A stretch of 10,889 nucleotides of DNA from Desulfobacterales bacterium (lineage in GTDB: Bacteria > Desulfobacterota > Desulfobacteria > Desulfobacterales > RPRI01). The stretch covers positions 1 through 10,889 of the forward strand of contig JAUYEO010000007.1 of the NCBI GenBank assembly GCA_030689795.1, read 5' to 3'. A program made the position numbers and the translations under genes. The notes below the pieces were generated by a model. That model made no database searches and was not told the DNA's origin. It worked only from the letters and a program-made list of their open reading frames with translations. Every line of letters starts with the position of its first letter. Position 1 is the stretch's first letter. Positions 4,732 to 10,889 of the stretch are shown in pieces.

Positions 4732-7119
4732 ATGATAGAAAAATATTTCTCCATTTTATATGATGCGGCGGGACGGCATAAGCGCCTGATCGCGTCGATT
4801 ATTCTTTTGATTATAATCGCTTCGGCTTTTGGCGTTAAGTTTATTCCGTTTTCCAGCAGCATGGAATCGATGCTTCCGGCAGACAGAGAAATAATCCGGG
4901 ACATGAAATTTTTACGGGAGTCGGACTTTTCGGGAAAAATTGTGCTCTCGTTGAAAATCAAATCGCCGGGACATTCTCTGGATGAGCTGATTGCAGAGAC
5001 TGACAGGCTTGCTCAGAGCCTGAAAAAGCCCCTGATAAGCAAGGTTGAATCAGGCGCTGCCTCTGAAACAATAAGGGATGAAACACTCCTGTTCATGCGT
5101 TATGCGCCGCAGCTTGTTACCGAAGAAGACCTTAACCTGATCGAGCAAAAGTTAACTCCTGAAGGTGTAAAAGAAAACTTAAGCCGCATATACCGGCAGA
5201 TGCTTTCGCCGGCAAGCTCATTTCTGGAGCCGGTTTTGCGCGCTGACCCGCTTGGAATTTCCTCTGTAAGCCTCAAAAATCTGCTTAATCTTTCGGGAGC
5301 TTCGGGTTATGAAATAAATTTTACCGATAATCATTTTGTTTCGCGCGACGGCATGCATGTCATGCTGATACTGGATACGCCGATTGATCTCACAGACTCC
5401 GGCGGTTCGAGGGAATTGATCGGATATCTGAATGGTAAAATATCAAACCTTCCGGACTATATTTCCTGCGATATAGTCGCCGGGCATACCCACGCGGTAA
5501 GTAATGAAGATGTTATAAAGAGAGATATTGCCATCACCTCCGTTACCGCATCAATTGCTTTCCTTTTGATATTTTTTTTTAATTTTCGCGATTACCGCGC
5601 CGTGATATTTTTTCTTATCCCGATGTTTTCAGTCCTGATCTCCATGAATGTTTCAGCGCTTGTATTCGGGAAGCTTTCCTATTTTGTTGCAGGCATGGGC
5701 GCGGTGATCATCGGGATTGCGGATGATTACGGCATACATGTGTACACCGCTATGCGAACGTCAGGCCGTATCGATGCGGTAAAAGAGGTGGTAAGGCCTC
5801 TTTTAATAGCTGTCCTTACTACCATAAGCGTATTCGGCGCCTTCTTCTTTTCAAATGTGGCGGGCTATCATGAACTCGCATTTTTTGCGATTGTAAGCAT
5901 CCTTCTCTGCCTGGGATTTGTTTTATTCGTATTTCCCTACATCATTGCCGCCCGGCCCCTGGCCCTTCCTGAAAATAATTTGCCGGTTAAACCCGCGTTT
6001 GCAGTTCCGGATGGTATTAAGATTCTGACCTGGGCGATTATTACGGTAGTTCTGATATTAGCTGCTTTTAATGTTAAATTTGACAACGATGTTCAGCGCC
6101 TCGATGGAGCAGGCCCGGCAATTGTGCAGACTGAAAGTGAATTCCATCGGGTTTGGGGGGGCAGGCATCAGCCTGCTTTTTTTGTGGTAAGCGGGAGGAC
6201 AGAAGAAGAGGCTCTTAAATTAAACGAAAAGATTTATGCCCGGGTAGTGCAATTTGCCGGCAAAGATGTTTTTTCCAGCATTGCCTCCGTCTTTCCGTCA
6301 AAGGAAACGCGCGTTGCAAATGAGTTGCGCTGGAAAAATTTCTGGCAGGCCGACCGTATTGAAAAGACTCGCAATCTGATTAAAGAGCAGGGAAAAATTT
6401 ATAATTTTTCAGATAAGGCTTTTGAGCCGTTTTTCAGCAGTTTGAGTCCATCTGAGGCTTTAAACGACAAATTGCCGGAATTTTCGTTTCTTGGCCGGAT
6501 CAAGGAGAGGTTTGTTCATGAAAATGACGAGGGATTCCGGGTTATTTCTTTTTTTCCGGATAGCAGGGAATATGTCTCCGTCATGAATAAAATTTCGAAG
6601 AACCACCCCGGAACCTTTATTGTTTCACGCCGCTCTTTTTCAGATAGAATTTCACTGGCTGTTTCAAGAGAGGTTCTCTTCCTTGCTTCGGTTGCCGGGA
6701 TTCTGATCACGGCGCTTACATTTTTGTTTCTTAAAAACATAAAACTCACTGTTATTTCACTTGCGCCTGTGGCTAGTGCTATTGCTGCCGTACTGGGGGG
6801 ATTTTCTTTTCTCAATATCTCCCTGACCGCTCCGGCCATTATTGCAGTCATGGTGGTAGTTGGACTTTGCATAGATTACGGTGTATTCATGCTTTACAGT
6901 TATCATCATGAACTGGATACAGGCACGGAAAAGGCGGTGTGGGTTTCGGCTTTAACTACGATTGTCGGCGCGTTTTCACTTCTGTTCGCCCGTCATCCGG
7001 TGCTTTTTTCAATCGGCCTGACGCTTACGATTGGCCTTATGGCAGGTTATCTTGCAGCACAGTTTGCAGTCCCAGCTTTATACAGGATATGGATGGGAAA
7101 GAAGGAAAAAAATGGTTGA
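4732..7119 (+). CDS. MMPL/RND-superfamily exporter (predicted lipid or hydrophobic substrate transporter)
   Basis: A 795-residue inner-membrane protein with the duplicated RND/MMPL plan. It has an N-terminal membrane helix (about 18-36), a periplasmic domain (about 37-260), helices 2-6 (about 265-405), helix 7 (about 430-447), a second periplasmic domain (about 448-640) and helices 8-12 (about 645-785). The paired MMPL signatures are GIADDYG (328-334) and GLCIDYG (711-717), whose intramembrane Asp residues are the likely proton-relay sites. The length is near that of HpnN-like and COG4258-like exporters. The substrate is unknown; family members move lipids, hopanoids or aryl-polyene lipids. 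The gene begins 46 bp after the beta subunit with a weak ribosome site and no obvious promoter, so it may be co-transcribed, though function does not obviously connect them. A T9 run (5572-5580) and a G7 run (6155-6161) lie inside an intact frame. Confidence 0.9.
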   Translation: MIEKYFSILYDAAGRHKRLIASIILLIIIASAFGVKFIPFSSSMESMLPADREIIRDMKFLRESDFSGKIVLSLKIKSPGHSLDELIAETDRLAQSLKKPLISKVESGAASETIRDETLLFMRYAPQLVTEEDLNLIEQKLTPEGVKENLSRIYRQMLSPASSFLEPVLRADPLGISSVSLKNLLNLSGASGYEINFTDNHFVSRDGMHVMLILDTPIDLTDSGGSRELIGYLNGKISNLPDYISCDIVAGHTHAVSNEDVIKRDIAITSVTASIAFLLIFFFNFRDYRAVIFFLIPMFSVLISMNVSALVFGKLSYFVAGMGAVIIGIADDYGIHVYTAMRTSGRIDAVKEVVRPLLIAVLTTISVFGAFFFSNVAGYHELAFFAIVSILLCLGFVLFVFPYIIAARPLALPENNLPVKPAFAVPDGIKILTWAIITVVLILAAFNVKFDNDVQRLDGAGPAIVQTESEFHRVWGGRHQPAFFVVSGRTEEEALKLNEKIYARVVQFAGKDVFSSIASVFPSKETRVANELRWKNFWQADRIEKTRNLIKEQGKIYNFSDKAFEPFFSSLSPSEALNDKLPEFSFLGRIKERFVHENDEGFRVISFFPDSREYVSVMNKISKNHPGTFIVSRRSFSDRISLAVSREVLFLASVAGILITALTFLFLKNIKLTVISLAPVASAIAAVLGGFSFLNISLTAPAIIAVMVVVGLCIDYGVFMLYSYHHELDTGTEKAVWVSALTTIVGAFSLLFARHPVLFSIGLTLTIGLMAGYLAAQFAVPALYRIWMGKKEKNG

Positions 7120-7221
7120 GCCCACATTCGGGAAACCCGGATTTATAGAAGGGAAAAAGCCTTTGTAAAACTTTTGTAAAACTCTGAATACTGCTTTGCA
7201 ATTACACTCCTTTTCACGTAA

Positions 7222-7247
7222 TCCCGTTCATCGGGGTTAGGGACCCC
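7222..7247. repeat. second copy of the CCCGTTYATCGGGGTT hairpin
   Basis: Bases 7222-7238 match 1407-1423 at 16 of 17 positions; the one difference is T to C in the loop. CCCG (7223-7226) pairs with CGGG (7232-7235). GGGGT (7233-7237) can instead pair with ACCCC (7243-7247), so two folds compete, as they do at 1380-1423. Confidence 0.5.
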
Positions 7248-7317
7248 ACTCAGCATTCCTGTCACGGCAAAATTCATTGACAGTCCACTGCATGTCTGAT
7301 AGTTGCCGATTAATCTA

Positions 7318-7347
7318 TTGTTCGTTTCACGGCTTCCACATTATAAG
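7318..7347 (+). promoter_or_regulatory. weak candidate promoter for the HEAT/HD-GYP pair
   Basis: TATAAG (7342-7347, five of six matches) lies 18 bp after TTGTTC (7318-7323, only TTG matching the consensus). The predicted leader would be about 65 nt. The -35 is poor, so an activator or a different promoter is possible. Confidence 0.3.
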
Positions 7348-7418
7348 ACTGATTTTCTCTCTGTTACAATTGCGGATTTAAGTTCTACCCGTATGAAAAG
7401 CGCGGGAAGGAAATTATC

Positions 7419-9065
7419 ATGCCCGGTAATAATGATATCGATCAGATCAGAGAGATTATCCGGCTGATCCTTAAGTCGAAAAAAATATTAAAGATGTACC
7501 CTCCCAACAACCCTCTGTGTGTCAATATTACGGATGCATGTTTCGGCAAGTTTGCCGAATTCTTCAATTTCAGTGAAAAACTGAGCCTTCAGATAAGTCA
7601 GAACGGCATATTTTATGATTCAGAAGCGGTATATTCCAACACCGAGAAGGAGGATAATCTCGCGCTTTTTTTCTTTAAAGACGGTTTGAGGGAAATCACC
7701 TTTAAAAGGGGAATGTCGCGGGAGGATATGTCTGATTTTCTCAAAATCATATCTTTTGATTTTGGCCGCGATGCAGTGGACGATGATATAGTAACGCTGT
7801 TATGGGAAAAAGATTTCCAGAATATACAGTATGTTGTCGATGAGATCACCCTTTCCGATGAGGAAGATTACGAAACACAGGCGGTTGCGGAAATAGAAGA
7901 GAAGAGCGCAGATGAAGAGAGTCTTTTGAAGGCATATGAAGATACATTAAAGAATGGCGAGTCGGTTAAGGAAGTGGAAATAGCCCCCCTGACGGATAAG
8001 GACCTGAAGGATCTGGCCGGTGAATTTGAAAAAGATACTCTCGATAAGGCGGGAAAACTGGTTGAAATTCTGTTCGAAATGTTTTTGCTGTCTGAAACAG
8101 AGGATGATTTTGACGATCTCGCCAGCTTCTTTGCCGGCGTGATTGAATATCTATTGAGTATGGAAGAGATTGACACCGCGACCGGCGTACTCTTGAAGCT
8201 GAATTACCTGAAAGATGCGAAGGGCATTTCAGAAGAAATCAGAAATTGCTCAAAAAAAATTCTTGTAAATATCAGTACTGAAAAAATCATAAATCTTCTG
8301 GGGAATATACTGGACGGCAGCCGTAAGATAAAGGATAAAAAAATAGAGGATTTCGTCAAATGCCTCGATGTGCAGGCTATTCCGCCCCTTATAATGATAC
8401 TCGGAGAGCTGAAGAAAATTCACTCCAGAAAGCTGGTTGTCGAAGCGCTAGTAATCCTGGGCAGAAAAGACATGGTCTCACTTGCAGAAAGGTTAAACGA
8501 TTCCCGCTGGTATGTGGTAAGAAATATTATATATGTCCTGAGAAAGATCGGGGACAGGAAAGCGGTGGATTATCTTTTAAAGACCGTCAAGCACGGCGAT
8601 GTCAGGGTAAAGAAAGAAGTGATAAGGGCTTTAGGGGCGCTCGGGGGGGGCGGAGTGATTCAGGCGTTGCGGAATTGCCTCGACGATCCTGATTTTCAGA
8701 TAGAATCGGCCGCGCTGACGGAGCTCGGCAATATCGGGTCTGATGCCGCAAAACGCATTATTTTAAACAGGATTGCAGACAGTGATTTCGGAGTAAGGGA
8801 TTTTGAAGAGAAGAAGAAATATTTTAAAATAATTTCAAAATGGAAAGATGACGAGGTCTGCAACTTCATGGCCGACATTATCGGGAAGAAAACCTTTTTC
8901 GGCAGAACCAGGAATTATGAAAACAGGGCATGTGCCGCATACTGTCTCGGGCTGATCGGAAACAGGGAATCTCTCCCGCTTCTGGACAAGCACAGAAATG
9001 ACGGCAACAAATTATTCAATGAGTTTGTAACAGAGGCTATCAAGCAGATCGAGCATGAAAAATAA
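7419..9065 (+). CDS. HEAT-repeat protein with N-terminal module shared with the downstream HD-GYP protein
   Basis: A 548-residue, probably cytoplasmic protein with no signal peptide or membrane helix. Residues 1-115 form a small alpha/beta module (YPPNNPL, then LQISQNGIFY, then FFFKDGLREITFKRGMSREDMSDFL). Residues 145-190 are an acidic linker rich in Glu and Asp. The rest is helical, with HEAT (PBS-lyase-like) repeats from about 320 to 545, such as DSRWYVVRNIIYVLRKIGD, HGDVRVKKEVIRALGALG, DPDFQIESAALTELGNIG and ENRACAAYCLGLIG. HEAT solenoids bind partner proteins, so a scaffold or regulator role for the HD-GYP protein is the natural inference. GGAAGG (7405-7410) sits eight bases before the ATG. 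The gene overlaps the next by 11 nt, implying coupled translation. I know no experimental function for this architecture. Confidence 0.85.
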   Translation: MPGNNDIDQIREIIRLILKSKKILKMYPPNNPLCVNITDACFGKFAEFFNFSEKLSLQISQNGIFYDSEAVYSNTEKEDNLALFFFKDGLREITFKRGMSREDMSDFLKIISFDFGRDAVDDDIVTLLWEKDFQNIQYVVDEITLSDEEDYETQAVAEIEEKSADEESLLKAYEDTLKNGESVKEVEIAPLTDKDLKDLAGEFEKDTLDKAGKLVEILFEMFLLSETEDDFDDLASFFAGVIEYLLSMEEIDTATGVLLKLNYLKDAKGISEEIRNCSKKILVNISTEKIINLLGNILDGSRKIKDKKIEDFVKCLDVQAIPPLIMILGELKKIHSRKLVVEALVILGRKDMVSLAERLNDSRWYVVRNIIYVLRKIGDRKAVDYLLKTVKHGDVRVKKEVIRALGALGGGGVIQALRNCLDDPDFQIESAALTELGNIGSDAAKRIILNRIADSDFGVRDFEEKKKYFKIISKWKDDEVCNFMADIIGKKTFFGRTRNYENRACAAYCLGLIGNRESLPLLDKHRNDGNKLFNEFVTEAIKQIEHEK

Positions 9066-10458
9066 TCAGGAAATAAAGATTAATCAGACGGCCAGAGATT
9101 TGCTTAACCAGCTTTCGGCTCTTCTGCGCACTTCCCAGGTTCACGATACCGGCAATGAGGCGGTCATTTCGGGTATTGACAGGCTCGTATCGATTGTGAA
9201 TGAGCTTATTGATAACCAGGGAACTGTAAGGTTAATACTGAGAGGCGAATATTTTTATTTGAACGACTTGCGCATAAGATATTCCCTGGAACATCTTCTC
9301 AACTTTGATTTTCTCATAAGGGAATTCAAAAAACTGGAACTGGGCAGCGTGATCTTCATGAGCAATGTGAGTCATGAAGATATAAAAACTTTTATCGGGG
9401 CTTTCATCTCTTCCTCCTTTTCCCAGAAACCGTTTGACGCAGTGGAAAAAAAGATGTCGGCGGTTCAGTCCGTCGCGGTTGAAAGGCTGATGAAAATCGC
9501 CGAAACCGGATCCCTTGATCCAAGGAAGATGGTCAGAAAGACTTATTTCAATGCAGTAACGTACTCTGCCGGCATAATCAGGAAGATCCAGGCCGGAGAA
9601 AAAGTAAGCTTGAAAACAGCCAAAAGAATTGTAGCCTCGGTGGTTGATCAGATAGTTGAAGAAGAGCAGTTGCTGCTGGGAATGACGGCGATAAGGGACT
9701 ACGATGAATATACATATCACCATTCCGTGAATGTGAGCATACTTTCGGTGGCATTGGGACAGCGGCTGGGTTTGAACCACAAAATGCTGACTGACCTTGG
9801 TATGATGGCTATGTTCCATGACATAGGGAAGATAAATGTTCCAAATGAAATCCTCAACAAACCCTCGAGTTTTAATGATGATGAATGGAAGATTATTAAA
9901 AAGCATCCCTTCTGGGGCGCCAAAGCTTTATTGAATCTCAGAAAGACAGATGAGTTTTCGGTCAAGGCGGCCATAGTCGCGTTTGAGCACCATCTCAATT
10001 ACGACCTCAGTGGTTATCCCAAGATTCGCAGGCGGTTTGAGCTCGATTTGTTCAGCAGGATAATATCGGTAGCCGACTGGTATGATGCAATAACATCCGC
10101 AAGGGTGTACACGAGGAACCCATTGTCTCCCGACAAGGCTCTTGCGGTCATGCTTGAGAATTCCGGCACCAGACTGGATCCTCTCCTGCTCAAGTTTTTT
10201 ATCAACATGGTAGGGATCTTTCCCATAGGCACGATTGTGATGCTGAATACGAATGAGCTGGGTTTTGTAAGCGGAACCAACCAGCTCTTTTTGAAAAGGC
10301 CGAAGATTACGATCATTATCGACAGAGATGGTTACAGAGTGGTGGGAACAATGGTTGATCTCACAGAAAAAGACGAGAAGGGTGAATATATCAGGACAAT
10401 CATCAAAACGGTGAATCCCGCCAAGTACAAGATGACCATCGCAAAATATCTCATGTAA
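9055..10458 (+). CDS. HD-GYP domain protein, probable cyclic-di-GMP phosphodiesterase
   Basis: A 467-residue cytoplasmic protein. Residues 1-120 carry a module resembling that of the upstream HEAT protein (VRLILRGEYFYLNDL..., ending SNVSHEDIKTFIGAF). Residues about 200-380 are an HD-GYP domain: DEYTYHHSVNV with His223, the metal-binding His255-Asp256 in HDIGKINVP, KHP with His284, EHH with His312-His313, Gly320-Tyr321-Pro322, and ADWYDAITSARVY with Asp341. HD-GYP enzymes hydrolyse cyclic-di-GMP to pGpG or GMP. Most metal ligands are present, so activity is plausible. The usual HHExxDGxGYP reads HHLNYDLSGYP: Glu after the His pair is Leu, and the DG before GYP is altered. A C-terminal region of about 85 residues with beta-strand character follows. 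The ATG overlaps the previous stop by 11 nt. No receiver, PAS or membrane segment is seen, so the input probably comes through the N-terminal module or the HEAT partner. Confidence 0.92.
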   Translation: MKNNQEIKINQTARDLLNQLSALLRTSQVHDTGNEAVISGIDRLVSIVNELIDNQGTVRLILRGEYFYLNDLRIRYSLEHLLNFDFLIREFKKLELGSVIFMSNVSHEDIKTFIGAFISSSFSQKPFDAVEKKMSAVQSVAVERLMKIAETGSLDPRKMVRKTYFNAVTYSAGIIRKIQAGEKVSLKTAKRIVASVVDQIVEEEQLLLGMTAIRDYDEYTYHHSVNVSILSVALGQRLGLNHKMLTDLGMMAMFHDIGKINVPNEILNKPSSFNDDEWKIIKKHPFWGAKALLNLRKTDEFSVKAAIVAFEHHLNYDLSGYPKIRRRFELDLFSRIISVADWYDAITSARVYTRNPLSPDKALAVMLENSGTRLDPLLLKFFINMVGIFPIGTIVMLNTNELGFVSGTNQLFLKRPKITIIIDRDGYRVVGTMVDLTEKDEKGEYIRTIIKTVNPAKYKMTIAKYLM

Positions 10459-10485
10459 ATAAAGATTTCCGTTTTTATCCGCTTC

Positions 10486-10889
10486 TTATCTGTTCCGGCC
10501 ATATTTATCATGGCTGGTCACCCAATCCCCGGCCATGACGGCGCTGGCCAAAGAAATTTCCCCGCAAAGCACAGTTCCGGCAACGATTTCAGTGAATTTC
10601 TGAACCTTGCCCGCTCCGTGGCAGCCGAGGAGTTCCAGGCATTCCTTCTGGGTGGCAAGACCTGTCCCACCCCCGAATGTTCCGACTATCAACGAGGGCA
10701 AGGTAATGGAAAAATAATAATCGCCGGTCGGGGTTTTTTCCACATAGACCAGAGCAGCCGATGATTCGGACACATTGGCCACATCCTGGCCTGTGGCGAT
10801 GAACAGCGCTGTGATCCCGTTTGCCGAATGGGAGCCGTTGTTGTTGGAGCCCGCAAGAAAACTGCCCAGGGAGCTGACCTGACGTTGCT
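10486..10889 (-). CDS. 3-hydroxy-3-methylglutaryl-CoA reductase, C-terminal part (runs off the window)
   Basis: The minus-strand frame is open from the right edge to a TAA at 10488-10486, giving the last 133 or so residues. They carry HMG-CoA reductase signatures in order: a glycine/asparagine-rich stretch ending HSANGITALFIATGQD with the catalytic Asp, then SITLPSLIVGTFGGGTGLATQ with the conserved GGGTG, LGCHGAGK, AGTVLCGEISLASAV, and a C-terminal SHDKYGRNR with the expected catalytic His. The enzyme reduces HMG-CoA to mevalonate, the committed step of mevalonate-pathway isoprenoid synthesis, or runs in reverse in mevalonate-degrading bacteria. The GGGTGLATQ and C-terminal His resemble the NADPH-using class I style, but class is uncertain from a fragment. 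The gene is convergent with the HD-GYP gene, with only 27 bp between the stop codons and no clear terminator there. Confidence 0.93.
   Translation of the reverse strand, partial: QRQVSSLGSFLAGSNNNGSHSANGITALFIATGQDVANVSESSAALVYVEKTPTGDYYFSITLPSLIVGTFGGGTGLATQKECLELLGCHGAGKVQKFTEIVAGTVLCGEISLASAVMAGDWVTSHDKYGRNR

Larger units (their letters stand above)
7120..7418. other. 299-bp intergenic region
   Basis: No gene is supported here. A small hairpin TTCGGG (7127-7132)/CCCGGA (7136-7141) followed by TTTAT may weakly end the exporter transcript. An 11-nt unit TTTGTAAAACT is tandemly duplicated at 7162-7172 and 7173-7183. The hairpin repeat at 7222-7247 and a candidate promoter near 7318-7347 occupy the rest. 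TTGACA at 7277-7282 lacks a convincing -10 partner. Confidence 0.6.

Noticed and set aside
5572..5580. T9 run (also G7 runs at 6155-6161 and 8643-8649) as possible phase-variation tracts
   Set aside because: All lie inside intact frames encoding ordinary residues, and nothing suggests alternative frames are used.
7277..7302. TTGACA as promoter of the HEAT gene
   Set aside because: No convincing -10 at 16-18 bp; the best match downstream is only four of six at a 15-bp spacing.
9232..9906. 224-codon minus-strand open frame opposite the HD-GYP gene
   Set aside because: Antisense shadow with no recognisable motif or ribosome site; the plus-strand protein has full HD-GYP motifs.

Overview
The window looks like a chromosomal stretch from a Desulfobacterota-type (deltaproteobacterial) anaerobe. 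The clues are an orphan TrpB2-type tryptophan synthase beta chain, a sodium-pumping decarboxylase membrane pair (OadG-like and OadB-like), an MMPL/RND exporter, a HEAT-repeat/HD-GYP pair, mixed GC content and many short intergenic hairpin repeats. This taxonomic call is an inference from gene content and style; no rRNA or tRNA gene is present to settle it.

Layout. Bases 1-330 are non-coding and rich in hairpins, including two REP-like palindromes that differ by a compensatory base-pair change. Bases 349-894 hold a 57-residue Cys-rich protein and a YhbQ-type GIY-YIG nuclease. The nuclease has no ordinary start codon at its expected N-terminus. A 19-nt sequence at 129-147 recurs inverted at 913-931, so this two-gene module is bracketed by inverted copies. 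Bases 911-1005 form a large imperfect palindrome.

Bases 1139-1460 look like a complete tryptophan attenuator: a strong sigma70 promoter, a 29-codon leader ORF ending in Met-Asn-Trp-Cys-Trp-Pro-Gly, competing GC-rich pairings and a textbook intrinsic terminator. It precedes trpB2 (1461-2843). TrpB2 overlaps by ATGA a 90-residue Cys-rich protein that shares a CPRxG...CRxC motif with the 57-residue protein upstream.

Next, after a MITE-like inverted repeat, come a 44-residue OadG-like subunit, a 10-bp perfect inverted repeat, the OadB-like sodium pump subunit, and a 795-residue MMPL exporter, all on the plus strand. No alpha (carboxyltransferase) or biotin carrier subunit is in view. After a 299-bp intergenic stretch come a HEAT-repeat protein and an overlapping HD-GYP protein. 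Their N-terminal regions look related, which suggests a cyclic-di-GMP signalling pair built on a shared module. A convergent gene at the right edge encodes the C-terminal part of HMG-CoA reductase and runs off the window.

The strongest candidate for something undescribed is the Trp-codon leader/attenuator in front of an orphan trpB2 that is translationally coupled to a Cys-rich protein of unknown function.
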